A DNA stretch of 39,066 bases from contig CANCAY010000016.1 in the NCBI GenBank assembly GCA_947374225.1, positions 1 to 39,066 on the forward strand, read 5' to 3'. Shown one piece after another: positions 1 through 9,887 of the stretch; the stretch's first letter is position 1, and every line of letters starts with the position of its first letter. The position numbers and the translations under genes are program-made. The DNA is from Chitinophagaceae bacterium (GTDB taxonomy: Bacteria > Bacteroidota > Bacteroidia > Chitinophagales > Chitinophagaceae). A model generated the notes under the pieces. It did not search any database. It saw only the letters and a list, made by a program, of their open reading frames with translations, and was not told the DNA's origin.

Positions 1-356
1 TTATCTTTTTGTTTCTTAAAATAATATTTACCTAATAAGAAACTTAATCTTGATTTATAAATTTTATTATTTGTGGCAGCTATCCATTTATTGGTAAGTG
101 CTTCCGCATATGTTTTTTCTAATGCTATAGATAAAGACAAGTAATAATAATTAATCTCATCTTGTTTATCAGAAAATGTATAAGCAGATTGAATATACTG
201 ATAGGCAGTTAACGTATCTCCTTGTTTAAGGGCTTGTATACCTTTTTGGAAAACATCCTGTAAGGGATTATTGTATTGGGCATTTTGTGCATTCACAGCA
301 AAAACTGAGAAAGTCATTAAAAAAGCCAATAAAATCGAATTTCTAGTTTGTAACAT
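1..356 (-). CDS. Secreted protein, N-terminal part (cut by window edge)
   Basis: The reading frame opens with ATG at 356 and runs without a stop to base 1, giving 118 residues, so the gene continues outside the window. Residues 1-24 form a clear signal peptide ending in VNAQ. The mature part is helical (FQKGIQALKQGDTLTAYQYI and following) and reads like a tetratricopeptide-type helical repeat protein, but I cannot name a family. It is divergent from the thioesterase at 474. A possible -7 box, TAATTTTA on the minus strand, lies shortly upstream. Function unknown. Confidence 0.75.
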   Translation of the reverse strand, partial: MLQTRNSILLAFLMTFSVFAVNAQNAQYNNPLQDVFQKGIQALKQGDTLTAYQYIQSAYTFSDKQDEINYYYLSLSIALEKTYAEALTNKWIAATNNKIYKSRLSFLLGKYYFKKQKD

Positions 357-424
357 AAATACCTATGTTTTATAATATCGTAAAATTAAGCCCTGAAACT
401 AAAACGTTTTGCTAAAACAACTTA

Positions 425-456
425 TTGTGGAAAAACAGATTTGATTCGTAAATTTG
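425..456 (+). promoter_or_regulatory. Bacteroidota-type promoter for the thioesterase
   Basis: TTG at 425-427 and TAAATTTG at 449-456 are separated by 21 bases, matching the TTG / TAnnTTTG consensus of the main Bacteroidota sigma factor. Transcription would start near 461-463, about 11 bases before the ATG at 474. This argues against the in-frame TTG at 441 as a translation start, because that codon lies inside the promoter. Confidence 0.6.
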
Positions 457-473
457 TCAACAATCACAATAAT

Positions 474-884
474 ATGTACGAACATAGCACCACAATTAGA
501 GTTAGATATGCTGAAACAGATAGAATGGATGTAGTCTATTATGGCAATTATGCTCAATATTTTGAAGTTGGAAGAGTTGAAAGCCTTAGAGCGCTCGGGA
601 TTAGCTACAAAGACATTGAGGCAATGGGAGTAATTTTACCAGTAGTGGAACTTCAAATTAAGTACCTAAGACCAGCCAAATATGATGATTTATTGACTGT
701 AAAATCAATAATTAAGGTATTGCCTGTAGATCATAAAATTGAGTTTAATCAGGAAGTTTATAATGAACAAGGGAAACTACTTACCGTAGGAACCGTTAAA
801 CTATATTTCATGGATGATCAATTCCAAAACAAGGTTGAAATGCCAGCTTTAATGCGTGAAAAACTAAGTCCCTATTTTAGTTAA
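474..884 (+). CDS. Acyl-CoA thioesterase, hot-dog fold (YbgC/FadM-like)
   Basis: This 136-residue protein belongs to the 4-hydroxybenzoyl-CoA thioesterase/YbgC family, which hydrolyses acyl-CoA thioesters in the cytoplasm. The family signature is near the N-terminus: RVRYAETDRMDVVYYGNYAQYFEVGR, seen here as RYAETDRMDVVYYGNY with the catalytic Asp of the 'D-x-x-x-x-V-Y-Y-x-x-Y' motif. Length is normal for the family. The frame is open from a TTG at 441, but ATG 474 is preferred because a promoter -7 box occupies 449-456. The exact acyl substrate cannot be read from sequence. CinA follows 43 bases downstream in the same direction. Confidence 0.85.
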   Translation: MYEHSTTIRVRYAETDRMDVVYYGNYAQYFEVGRVESLRALGISYKDIEAMGVILPVVELQIKYLRPAKYDDLLTVKSIIKVLPVDHKIEFNQEVYNEQGKLLTVGTVKLYFMDDQFQNKVEMPALMREKLSPYFS

Positions 885-927
885 ACCGCATTTTTTTGGT
901 TTACTTTGCAACCTAATTCAATCAAGC

Positions 928-2184
928 ATGCAGTCTATTCAAGCTACTATAATTACTATTGGTGATGAGCTTTTAATTGGTCAAGTTATTGATACTAATA
1001 GTGCTTTTATTGCACAACAATTGAATGCTATTGGTATTTTAGTTAAAAGTAGAACCGCTGTCGGGGACAATAAAAAAGACATAACGGAAGCTATGGATTT
1101 GGCTATTGCTCAAAATAAGATTGTTATATTAACTGGAGGTTTAGGCCCTACTGCAGACGATATTACAAAACCATTATTGAATGACTATTTTGGTGGTAAA
1201 TTAATTGTACATGAGCCAACATTAGCTCATATCACACATCTCTTTGAACAAATTCATAAAAGACCAATGATTGAAAGAAACCGCAAACAAGCTGAAGTGC
1301 CAGATGTTTGTGAAGTTTTATTTAATGAGTCTGGAACCGCTCCTGGTATGGTTTTTACAAAAAACGATACACTGATTTTTTCTTTACCTGGTGTACCGCA
1401 TGAAATGAAATGGTTAATGACAAATCAAGTAATTGATAAAATTAAACAGAAGTTTACACCAAGTTTTGTATCTCATAGAACTTTATTAACTGCAGGTATT
1501 GGAGAATCATTTTTAGCAGAACTAATTCAAGATTTTGAAGCTAGTTTGCCCGATACTATCAAACTAGCCTACTTACCGAATTACGGTATGGTTAGATTAA
1601 GATTAACAGGAACAAGTAATGATGAGAAAGCATTGAACACTGAATTGGATACCTTCTTCAATAGTCTTAAAACCTATGTAACTGAATACCTAGTCACGGA
1701 TGTAGATGATTCCCTTGAAGTAGTTGTGGGTAAATTGTTAAAGTCTACAAATCAAACCGTTTCGACTGCAGAAAGTTGTACTGGAGGGTTTATTGGTCAT
1801 TTATTATCAAAACATGCTGGTTCCTCCCAGTTTTACACAGGAGGCATTATAAGTTATGACAACCGCATTAAAACTGAGTTTTTAGACGTCCCTGCCCATA
1901 TTTTACAAACTGTTGGCGCTGTCAGTAAAGAAGCAGTAGAACAAATGGCATTAGCAGTAAGGTCTAAAATGAATACAGATTTTGCAGTATCGGTGAGTGG
2001 AATTATGGGCCCATCGGGTCAAACTGACGAAAAACCGCTTGGAATGGTCTGGATTGGGGTTGCCAATAGAGAAAAAGTGGTATCTAAGGTCTTATATCTT
2101 AGATTCGATCGCCATAAGAATATAGAAGTCACTGCTAATCAAGCGATAAATTTACTTAGGTTGTTAATAATCAACAAGATTTAG
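928..2184 (+). CDS. cinA: CinA family protein (nicotinamide-nucleotide amidohydrolase)
   Basis: The 418 residues have the full two-domain CinA architecture. Residues about 5-170 are the MoCF_biosynth-like domain (ATIITIGDELLIGQ, GGLGPTADDITK, GTAPGMV), linked in the family to ADP-ribose pyrophosphatase activity. Residues about 255-415 are the CinA C-terminal domain with STAESCTGG and SGIMGPSG, which deamidates nicotinamide mononucleotide in NAD recycling. Length is typical. A -7-like box TTACTTTGC lies about 20 bases upstream of the ATG, so it may have its own promoter. It ends with TAG, showing that TAG is an ordinary stop in this genome. The E2 gene starts 27 bases later. Confidence 0.93.
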   Translation: MQSIQATIITIGDELLIGQVIDTNSAFIAQQLNAIGILVKSRTAVGDNKKDITEAMDLAIAQNKIVILTGGLGPTADDITKPLLNDYFGGKLIVHEPTLAHITHLFEQIHKRPMIERNRKQAEVPDVCEVLFNESGTAPGMVFTKNDTLIFSLPGVPHEMKWLMTNQVIDKIKQKFTPSFVSHRTLLTAGIGESFLAELIQDFEASLPDTIKLAYLPNYGMVRLRLTGTSNDEKALNTELDTFFNSLKTYVTEYLVTDVDDSLEVVVGKLLKSTNQTVSTAESCTGGFIGHLLSKHAGSSQFYTGGIISYDNRIKTEFLDVPAHILQTVGAVSKEAVEQMALAVRSKMNTDFAVSVSGIMGPSGQTDEKPLGMVWIGVANREKVVSKVLYLRFDRHKNIEVTANQAINLLRLLIINKI

Positions 2185-2195
2185 TCTTATTTTTG
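2161..2195 (+). promoter_or_regulatory. Candidate promoter for the E2 gene
   Basis: A perfect -7 box, TATTTTTG at 2188-2195, sits 16 bases before the ATG at 2212. A TTG at 2161-2163 could be the -33 element, but the 24-base spacing is slightly long. The promoter overlaps the end of cinA, whose stop codon is at 2182-2184. Confidence 0.4.
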
Positions 2196-2211
2196 CTTAA
2201 AATTAACCCGT

Positions 2212-3669
2212 ATGGCAATTGTTGAATTAGTGCTACCAAAGCTGGGGGAAAGTATCATGGAAGCGACCATTTTAAAATGGCATAAGAAAGTTGGTGATAC
2301 TATTAAGCTAGATGAAACTTTGCTAGACATTGCAACAGATAAGGTTGACAGTGAGATTCCCTCTACTGCCGAAGGTGTTATTGTAGAAATTTTATATGAG
2401 GTTAATAGTGTCGTTCCAATAGGTACCGTAATTGCAAAAATTGAATCAAATAAAGCTGCGACTGTTCCAACAAAAACGACCAATTCAATTGTAGAAAAAG
2501 TAACTCCAATTACAGAGCAATCTTCTCCAAATTTAGCGCAGCCAACTAATAATATTCAAAGTATTCCAGTTGAAGTTGTTCCTTTTACTCCAACTGTATC
2601 TACAGAAATAATTTCAAATCAAAATTCGGATACTAAATTTTATTCACCATTAGTTATAAGTATAGCTCAAAGTGAAGGAGTTAGTATGCAAGAATTACAA
2701 GACCTAAATGGAACTGGAAATCAAGGTCGAGTTTCCAAGAAAGATATTTTAGCGTATATAGAAGCAAAAAAGTCAAACAAGGTTATTACAACTGTGCCTA
2801 TTCACAACACTCCTATACAACAACCTACTCCTATTACAAGTCCTATTACGAGTAAGCCTAGTCAGGTGTATGACGAAATGATACCAGATTTTATGCAATC
2901 AAATGGTACTACCAAATTTGCAAGTCCAGAGGAAGTAATTATTACAGGTAATACTGAAATAGTTGAAATGGACAGAATGCGAAAATTGATTGCTAAACAT
3001 ATGTTGGACAGTGTTCAAACAAGTCCACATGTAACTTCTTTTGTTGAAGTTGATGTTACCAATATGGTTGTTTGGAGAGAAAAGGTAAAAGCTATTTTTG
3101 AAAAAAGAGAAGGCACAAAATTGACTTTTACTCCAATGTTTATAGAAGGTATTGCAGCTTCATTAGAAAAGTTCCCAATAGTTAATAGTAGTTTACAAGG
3201 TGATACTATTATTCTTAAAAAAGATATCAATATTGGTATGGCTACCGCATTGCCAAATGGTAATTTAATAGTTCCAGTTATTAAAGGAGCTAATCAGTTA
3301 AGTATTGTTGGATTAAGCAAAGCTGTTAATGGCTTAGCAAATGCAGCAAGAAATAATCAATTAAAACCACAGGATACTCAAGCAGCTACTTTCACTGTAA
3401 CTAATGTAGGTACTTTTGGAAGTATCATGGGTACGCCAATTATTAGCCAACCTCAGGTTGCCATATTAGCACTAGGAGCCATTAAGAAAAGACCAGTAGT
3501 TATAGAGACACCTGCTGGAGATGCCATAGTTATTAGACATATGATGTTTATCTCAATGAGTTACGATCACAGAATTGTTGATGGTGCAATGGGAACTCAA
3601 TTTATGGCTGCAGTAGCAAAAGCATTTGAAGCTTGGGATCCAAATAGACAATGGTTTCAATACGTTTAA
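2212..3669 (+). CDS. 2-oxo acid dehydrogenase E2 (dihydrolipoamide acyltransferase)
   Basis: The 485 residues form a complete E2 core subunit of a 2-oxo acid dehydrogenase complex. A single lipoyl domain spans residues 1-80, with the lipoylated Lys44 in DKVDSE. A proline- and threonine-rich linker follows, then a peripheral subunit-binding domain at about 140-180 (SPLVISIAQSEGVSMQEL, GRVSKKDIL). A second linker leads to the catalytic acyltransferase domain at about 250-485, with His453 and Asp457 in SYDHRIVDG. Transfer of an acyl group from the lipoyl arm to CoA follows from the family. E1 and E3 genes are not adjacent, so pyruvate, branched-chain and other substrates cannot be separated; the single lipoyl domain suits a branched-chain type. 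Confidence 0.92.
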   Translation: MAIVELVLPKLGESIMEATILKWHKKVGDTIKLDETLLDIATDKVDSEIPSTAEGVIVEILYEVNSVVPIGTVIAKIESNKAATVPTKTTNSIVEKVTPITEQSSPNLAQPTNNIQSIPVEVVPFTPTVSTEIISNQNSDTKFYSPLVISIAQSEGVSMQELQDLNGTGNQGRVSKKDILAYIEAKKSNKVITTVPIHNTPIQQPTPITSPITSKPSQVYDEMIPDFMQSNGTTKFASPEEVIITGNTEIVEMDRMRKLIAKHMLDSVQTSPHVTSFVEVDVTNMVVWREKVKAIFEKREGTKLTFTPMFIEGIAASLEKFPIVNSSLQGDTIILKKDINIGMATALPNGNLIVPVIKGANQLSIVGLSKAVNGLANAARNNQLKPQDTQAATFTVTNVGTFGSIMGTPIISQPQVAILALGAIKKRPVVIETPAGDAIVIRHMMFISMSYDHRIVDGAMGTQFMAAVAKAFEAWDPNRQWFQYV

Positions 3670-3672
3670 TTA

Positions 3673-6420
3673 CTAGTATCCTAAACCCATTGTTCTACCT
3701 TTCATAATAGCCGGAACACCCTCACTCATCCATTTAGGCATAGGTTCGTTTTTTAAATAATAATCAAAGAACTGTTGTTGTCTAATTTGAATGTCTTTTT
3801 TGTTTCGTCTTTCTGATAAATTATGAAGTTCATTATTGTAAACCAATAACCATATTTTCTTATTTAGTCTTTTCATTGCTGTAAACATTTCAATTCCTTG
3901 ATACCATGGCACAGCATCGTCAGCATCATTATTCATAATAACAATTGGGGTTGACACTTTTGGCAATGAGAATAAAGGAGAATTTTTGATGTACAAATCT
4001 GGACGCTCCCATAAAGTTGCACCTATTCTACTTTGAGTTTTTTCATATTGAAACTGTCTATTCATTCCGGTTCCCCAACGAATACCACCATAAGCACTTG
4101 TCATATTAACCACGGGTGCTCCAGCCCAAGCAGCAGCAAACATATTGGTTTTAGTAATTAAGTAGGCTATTTGATAACCGCCCCAACTTTGACCTTGTAG
4201 TCCCAATTTAGTGCTATCCACAAAACCTTTTTGAATCATTGCTCTAGTTCCACTTACAATATAATCATAAGCACCTTGACCAGGATATCCTTTTTTGTAC
4301 CAAATGTCTGGAACAAAAACTAAATATCCTCTACTAACAAAATAAGGAATGTTTATTCTTGAACGTGTTGGTGAAGGCGGAAGATAATTGTGTAAAGTTT
4401 GATTGTTCCTTTCATAAAAATAAACAATCATTGGATATTTAAATTTAGGATTAAAGTTTTCTGGTTTATATAAAACCCCTTCAGAAATTTTACCTGTATA
4501 GGATTTCCATTTAACCAATTCACTAGTCATCCAATTATAATTTGCTTGTTGAGGATTAAGCTGTGTAATAGGTTTTGGATTTTGCAACTTATCTTCAAAT
4601 GAATAATAGTATAAATTAGCAGTACTTTTTTCGTCTTCTTGCATCACTAATAAATCATTTGACTTCTTTGACTTAAACATGGTAGTCAAATGCATAGGGA
4701 AAGTATTTAATACAGAAATGTTATTTTTATTTGTGAATAAAATTTCTAACGATTCAGACTTATCTTTTTCATTCATAGTTTGAAGTAATAAAGAATCAGC
4801 AACAGCGTTTATAAATTTCTTGTCCGTGTCTAAATCTACATATCTATATACTTTACTTAATGGCCTACCATTTGTTAATCTTTTAGAAGCTTTGTTACCA
4901 TTAACATCCACTAACCATAAATCATATCTATCGTATATTATGATGGAGTTATCTCCCACCCATTTAGTGATACCATAGGCATTAGGATCGTCCGGCATAT
5001 CATTATCTTCGTCATATAGAGGGTATTGAATGTCTTTAGCAATGATTTGCTTTTTATCTGATTTTAAATCATATGAATAATACTTTTTCTCAGGCTCTAC
5101 ATAGTAAATCAATTTAGAACCATTGGAAGAAACACTTAACAAGCTACCCTTCCAGTCTTTATGAATTATTTTTTTTGAAGCAGTCAATGTATTTATAGCA
5201 ATAATATCTTTCTTCACAAAACCTTGCCATTGAAAATTGGCCGTATTGGAAGAATCATTGGTAGCTATTGCCCATTGTCCGTCTCCCTGATTGGTAAGTT
5301 TAATATTTTGCTCATTTAATTTCCCTAAATAAACAGTTGAATTATTTTCTGGACGATATAAAATCGTTTCCGTACTTTTTAAACTTGCCTCTAAATTCTT
5401 TAATTGTATTGGCTGAATGTTGTTATCATTATAGTTCCAAATATCTACACTTACTCTTTCAAATTCAGGTAAACTCGTATCTTTTATAGGAAGTAATGGT
5501 TGTATCCCTAATTCTAAAATTTGTCCTGATTTACTAAAATGCAATTTTCTATCTGCACCAAATACATAATTATTAGGCATGCTAGCATTATTAGTTTCCA
5601 ATACGCTATTCGCGGAGTCCATACCTTGTTTGAAATAAGCTAATTTATAATGCTTCTGCAATGACTTACTAGTGCTATCCGGTTCTATTAAGTAAGCAGC
5701 TTGGGTTCCAGCTTCGTCCCATGTTAAATTTGTAGCAGTAAATAAATGACTACTTAGTGTTTTACTAATAGTATCTTTTGTATTAGCTAGTATAACCTGT
5801 GCAGGAATTAACTTTGTATTTACTTGGTACATTAAAACCTGCGAACCATTTGGATTCATACTGAACTGGGCAATACTTTTATACGCCTGCTTTACTGTAT
5901 CATTTAATGCTTGTATAAAAAGCATGGTTCCTTCCTTATTTATATCTCCTTTTCTATCTTGTAAATAAGCAATATAACCATTACCGGTTTCCGGTATTTG
6001 AAATGATTTTACAGATGCAATCTTTTGTATTTTTTTAGACGCTAAATTCAAAATGAATAGACTGTCTTTAGGTAACTCATCAGACTTCTTTTTGTCAATC
6101 TTCGCTTTTCTAGTATCGGCAAAAAAAGGTTTAATCTTAGTAATCAAATAGTCCCCATTTTCTGTAAATACAGGTTGTGAGCCTCTCGGTATTGTCATTT
6201 CCCATTCGCCATGCAATTCTTTTACTTTTAGCAAACCATCCCCTTCCTGTGGGTTAATACTATAAACAACATACTTACCCTGCGCTTGTATCACAGTTTC
6301 GTTTATGGACTGCCAGTTGTCATATACTGAATGATCGAGTGCAGGTTTTTGAGCCATACCCTCAGTATAAATACCTAAAATAAAAACTAGTGCCAAAACC
6401 AACTTAATACCTTTATTCAT
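3673..6420 (-). CDS. Secreted S9 (prolyl oligopeptidase family) peptidase
   Basis: This 915-residue protein starts with a signal peptide (MNKGIKLVLALVFILGIYTEG then MAQ). Residues about 30-640 look like the beta-propeller-rich N-terminal half of S9 peptidases, with many WD/PQQ-like strands such as YYSYDLKSDKKQ. The C-terminal alpha/beta hydrolase domain carries a full triad: Ser745 in GQSWGGYQ, Asp834 in DADDAVPW and His866 in ELHNLSER. The family cleaves short peptides, and export suggests a periplasmic or surface peptidase. It is convergent with the E2 gene (three bases between them) and divergent from a TonB receptor at 6500, so peptide breakdown coupled to uptake is possible but unproven. 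Confidence 0.92.
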   Translation of the reverse strand: MNKGIKLVLALVFILGIYTEGMAQKPALDHSVYDNWQSINETVIQAQGKYVVYSINPQEGDGLLKVKELHGEWEMTIPRGSQPVFTENGDYLITKIKPFFADTRKAKIDKKKSDELPKDSLFILNLASKKIQKIASVKSFQIPETGNGYIAYLQDRKGDINKEGTMLFIQALNDTVKQAYKSIAQFSMNPNGSQVLMYQVNTKLIPAQVILANTKDTISKTLSSHLFTATNLTWDEAGTQAAYLIEPDSTSKSLQKHYKLAYFKQGMDSANSVLETNNASMPNNYVFGADRKLHFSKSGQILELGIQPLLPIKDTSLPEFERVSVDIWNYNDNNIQPIQLKNLEASLKSTETILYRPENNSTVYLGKLNEQNIKLTNQGDGQWAIATNDSSNTANFQWQGFVKKDIIAINTLTASKKIIHKDWKGSLLSVSSNGSKLIYYVEPEKKYYSYDLKSDKKQIIAKDIQYPLYDEDNDMPDDPNAYGITKWVGDNSIIIYDRYDLWLVDVNGNKASKRLTNGRPLSKVYRYVDLDTDKKFINAVADSLLLQTMNEKDKSESLEILFTNKNNISVLNTFPMHLTTMFKSKKSNDLLVMQEDEKSTANLYYYSFEDKLQNPKPITQLNPQQANYNWMTSELVKWKSYTGKISEGVLYKPENFNPKFKYPMIVYFYERNNQTLHNYLPPSPTRSRINIPYFVSRGYLVFVPDIWYKKGYPGQGAYDYIVSGTRAMIQKGFVDSTKLGLQGQSWGGYQIAYLITKTNMFAAAWAGAPVVNMTSAYGGIRWGTGMNRQFQYEKTQSRIGATLWERPDLYIKNSPLFSLPKVSTPIVIMNNDADDAVPWYQGIEMFTAMKRLNKKIWLLVYNNELHNLSERRNKKDIQIRQQQFFDYYLKNEPMPKWMSEGVPAIMKGRTMGLGY

Positions 6421-6499
6421 AATTAAGATTTGAAATTCTAAGATACATCAACTATTTAGATAATTTATTGTTATAAATTGCAGTAATATATTTTTTAAT

Positions 6500-8962
6500 A
6501 TGAAGTCATTAATTATAGCATTCACGTCCCTGTTTTTGTCAATATGCTCCATAAACCCTGTTGCAAGTCAGGCTAGTGGTACTATTTCTGGCTGGGTAGT
6601 TAATAAAAATACGCAAAACCCAATTTCCGGGGTTTCCATTAAATTAGTAAACACCAAATTTTCAGCTATTTCCGATAGTTTGGGTAGGTATATTTTAAAA
6701 GGAATCCCAACAGGACAATATCAAATTACCTATAATTCCATTGGCAGCATACCCTATAAACAATACAATGTTATTGTGAGTTCTGGTAACGAAACTAGTA
6801 ATACCATTGAATTAATACCTCAAGATGTTATTCTAAAGGATGTGATAGTTGGGAATTCGAAAAAAACAGTTAGAGCAGCTTCTTTAGAAACGCCATTAAG
6901 TGTTCAAAGACTAACGGCAGAAGAAATCAAATCAAGCCCTGGGAGTAATTTTGATATATCAAAAGTAGTACAATCACTGCCTGGTGTAACAGGATCTGCT
7001 AGTACGTCTGCAGGCTTTAGAAATGATATCATTGTAAGAGGTGGTGCACCTAATGAAAATGTATTTTATTTAGATGGAATTGAAATACCCGTTATTAATC
7101 ACTTTTCTACACAAGGAAGTGCTGGTGGCCCACAAGGCATTCTAAACGTCTCTTTTATAGATGAAGTTAAATTATCGACCTCCGCATTTGATGCTAAATT
7201 TGACAATGCCCTTTCTTCTGTATTTGAGTTTAAGCAAAAAAGAGGTAACCCTAATAAATTAGAGTCAAATATAAGAATGGGTGCAACAGAATTCTCGAGT
7301 ACATTCAATGGCCCATTATCAAAATCTGGAAAAACTACTTTTTTAGTTTCTGCAAGAAGAAGCTATTTACAATATTTATTCCATGTATTAGATTTACCAA
7401 TAAGGCCTAATTTCTGGGATTTTCAATACAAAATAACCCATCAAATTAATCCTAAAACAACTTTAACTTTCTTAGGTGTGGGTGCCATTGACAAGTTCTA
7501 TTTTGTTGCTCCTAGAAATGCTACCCCAGAAAAATTATATGCGCTTAATTCAAGTCCTTCTATTAATCAGTGGAGTTATACCATGGGAGTTTCTTTAAAA
7601 CGATTAATTAATAAGGGATTTTGGAATATTAGTTTGAGTAGGAATCATCTAAATAATATAAACGAGAAATATGAAAATAATTTATCGCCAGATAAAGGGG
7701 AACTAACACTTAATTATAAATCTAACGAGATAGAGAATAAATTGAGGTTTGAAATTACCAAAAGTCTATTAGGTTTGAAATGGACAACGGGGGCCAATGT
7801 ACAATCAATTGAATATGACAATTACACCTATCAAATTTTAAAAGGATTTCTACCAGCAACAGCTCCAGGAAGTACTAGTATTTCCGTAGCCTCTAAATAT
7901 GAATACAAGTCTGATTTAGCATTTAAAAAATATGGTGCATTTTTTCAATTAGGAAAAAGAGCCTTTAATAATAGACTGGGCATTAGTGCAGGTGTTAGAA
8001 CTGACGGAAATGGATTTAATAATTCTGGTAAGCAATTCATGAGTAGACTATCTCCTCGTTTTGGATTAAGCTATGTAGTATCTGATAAAATAACTTTAAA
8101 TGCATCTATAGGAAGATACTTTAAAGTAGCACCATTAACTTCATTAGGCTTTAAAGACTTAAATGGAATTTATGTAAATAAAAATGTGGACTATATTGGG
8201 AGCAATCATTATGTAACTGGAATTGAATATATACCTTCTGAAGCTACTAGATTCACTGCGGAAGTATTTTATAAAAAATATTTCAATGTGCCAATTAGTA
8301 TACAAAAAGGAATTAGTTTATCAAATTTAGGAGCTGACTTTAATATACTGGGTAATGAACCTATCACTACTTCAGGGAAAGGTAGAAGTTATGGTTTTGA
8401 GTTATTTGCACAACAGAAATTGACCAAACGTTTCTTTGGTGTGGCTAGTTATAGTTTTTTTAGAAGTGCTTATACTGACAAACAAGGAAATTTTATTAAT
8501 AGTTCATGGGAGAATATTAATTTAGTGAGTCTAACAGCTGGTTATAAATTTAATAAGAATTGGGAATTAGGAATTAAATTTAGATTCCAGGGAGGTACAC
8601 CTTATACTCCATATGATAGTGTTAGTAGTAGACTTAACTTTTTAACGCTAGGTGCAGGTGTTTTAGACTATAGTAAATTGAATACTTTAAGAGTAAATCC
8701 ATTTCATTCAAGTGATTTTAGATTGGATAAAAAGTATAATTATAAAAAAGCAACTCTTGATTTTTTCTTAGACGTGACCAATTGGTATGGTTCAAGTTCG
8801 GTAGCTCCAAGAACTTATATCTTATCGACTAATGCTGATGGCAGTTTTAAAACAACAGACGGGAAACCAATAAATAAGGATGGTTCAAATGGAATACCTT
8901 CTTTAGCTAATGGCAACCAAGTATTTATTACACCAACTATTGGATTTATTTTAGAATTCTAA
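6500..8962 (+). CDS. TonB-dependent receptor with carboxypeptidase-like N-domain
   Basis: The 820 residues begin with a signal peptide ending near PVASQA. Residues about 27-115 are a CarboxypepD_reg-like domain (GTISGWVVNKNTQNPISGVS, DSLGRYILKGIPTG), common in Bacteroidota receptors. Residues about 130-240 are the plug (ETPLSVQRLTAEEI, SLPGVTGSASTSAGFRNDII, VRGGAPNENVFYLDGIEI). The remainder is a 22-strand-type barrel ending in the aromatic-rich GFILEF, typical of BAM substrates. It imports a ligand across the outer membrane using TonB energy. There is no SusD partner, so it is not a classical polysaccharide locus. The divergent S9 peptidase suggests a peptide or metal-chelate ligand; this is inference. 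Confidence 0.93.
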   Translation: MKSLIIAFTSLFLSICSINPVASQASGTISGWVVNKNTQNPISGVSIKLVNTKFSAISDSLGRYILKGIPTGQYQITYNSIGSIPYKQYNVIVSSGNETSNTIELIPQDVILKDVIVGNSKKTVRAASLETPLSVQRLTAEEIKSSPGSNFDISKVVQSLPGVTGSASTSAGFRNDIIVRGGAPNENVFYLDGIEIPVINHFSTQGSAGGPQGILNVSFIDEVKLSTSAFDAKFDNALSSVFEFKQKRGNPNKLESNIRMGATEFSSTFNGPLSKSGKTTFLVSARRSYLQYLFHVLDLPIRPNFWDFQYKITHQINPKTTLTFLGVGAIDKFYFVAPRNATPEKLYALNSSPSINQWSYTMGVSLKRLINKGFWNISLSRNHLNNINEKYENNLSPDKGELTLNYKSNEIENKLRFEITKSLLGLKWTTGANVQSIEYDNYTYQILKGFLPATAPGSTSISVASKYEYKSDLAFKKYGAFFQLGKRAFNNRLGISAGVRTDGNGFNNSGKQFMSRLSPRFGLSYVVSDKITLNASIGRYFKVAPLTSLGFKDLNGIYVNKNVDYIGSNHYVTGIEYIPSEATRFTAEVFYKKYFNVPISIQKGISLSNLGADFNILGNEPITTSGKGRSYGFELFAQQKLTKRFFGVASYSFFRSAYTDKQGNFINSSWENINLVSLTAGYKFNKNWELGIKFRFQGGTPYTPYDSVSSRLNFLTLGAGVLDYSKLNTLRVNPFHSSDFRLDKKYNYKKATLDFFLDVTNWYGSSSVAPRTYILSTNADGSFKTTDGKPINKDGSNGIPSLANGNQVFITPTIGFILEF

Positions 8963-8981
8963 TTAGATTTATTTTGGGAAA

Positions 8982-9887
8982 CTAATTGGACTTCAATTGC
9001 AGATTTTTAATCTTTTGTTGTCTAATTACTCGAAGCATTTGAAATAATACAGATATTGCTATTAATGAAATGCCAACATAAAAACTAGTCCCTAAATACT
9101 TTTGCTCTTTAAATAAAATAAAGGCTAATATAATTCCATATACTGGCTCTAAATTCAACGTGACATTTAAAGTGAATGCACTAATATGTTTTAAAGAAGA
9201 GAGCATTAAATAGTTGGCCCATACAGTACAAACTAGTGCAAGTATAACAAGCCAAACCCAGTCTGAAGCTGTTGGTAAAATAAATGATGTTTGCTGATAG
9301 CTATTATATAATAAAACAATCATAGCTAAAAATAAAAACCCACCCAACATTTCAAATGTTTGAATAGTTTGTGGCGCGATATTATTTGTTAGTTTTTTAT
9401 TAAAAATGGTAAATAAAGCTGCTAAAAATGAAGATAAAAGTCCAACAATAATTCCTTCTCTATAATGAATGTCAAATTGAAATATACATAATATACCAAC
9501 CAGACTTAATAATCCTATTAACAGCTCATTTAAGACCAATTTTGATTTTGTAAATAAGGGCTCTAGTATTACAGTAAATAAACCAACACTCGAAAAGCAA
9601 ACTAATGCAATGGACACATTGGCTAATTTAATACTACTATAAAAGCAAACCCAATGTAGTGCAATTAACACTCCTACTCCCATGAGTTTAATTTTTACCC
9701 GTAAATCTGTTTTGGTCTTATTTTTAGTAAGTAGATAAAGTAATATAGCAGCAACGGTTGTAATGCCCATTCTGTATAGCACCAGTATTAAGCCATTCAA
9801 TTGAATATAATTACCTATTGGCGCAGTCAGTCCAGCCAGAAAAACAAAAATGTGTAATTGTAGAAGCGCTTTTTTAAAAGTAGACAC
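8982..9887 (-). CDS. DMT superfamily transporter (EamA)
   Basis: This 301-residue hydrophobic protein has about ten membrane segments arranged as two EamA repeats. The first covers about 5-140, the second about 145-285 (GIIVGLLSSFLAALFTIFNK, LNLEPVYGIILAFILFKEQ). The 'N-L-E-P-V-Y' motif before the last helices is characteristic of the family. It is an inner-membrane metabolite or drug exporter of unknown substrate. Its start overlaps the end of the glycosyltransferase gene by 14 bases, so the two are probably co-transcribed and translationally coupled. The C-terminus is basic (RQQKIKNLQLKSN), as expected for the cytoplasmic side. Confidence 0.9.
   Translation of the reverse strand: MSTFKKALLQLHIFVFLAGLTAPIGNYIQLNGLILVLYRMGITTVAAILLYLLTKNKTKTDLRVKIKLMGVGVLIALHWVCFYSSIKLANVSIALVCFSSVGLFTVILEPLFTKSKLVLNELLIGLLSLVGILCIFQFDIHYREGIIVGLLSSFLAALFTIFNKKLTNNIAPQTIQTFEMLGGFLFLAMIVLLYNSYQQTSFILPTASDWVWLVILALVCTVWANYLMLSSLKHISAFTLNVTLNLEPVYGIILAFILFKEQKYLGTSFYVGISLIAISVLFQMLRVIRQQKIKNLQLKSN

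Noticed and set aside
8951..8962. Perfect palindrome TTAGAATTCTAA at the end of the TonB receptor gene
   Set aside because: It has no loop space for a hairpin and overlaps coding sequence and stop; likely chance in AT-rich DNA.
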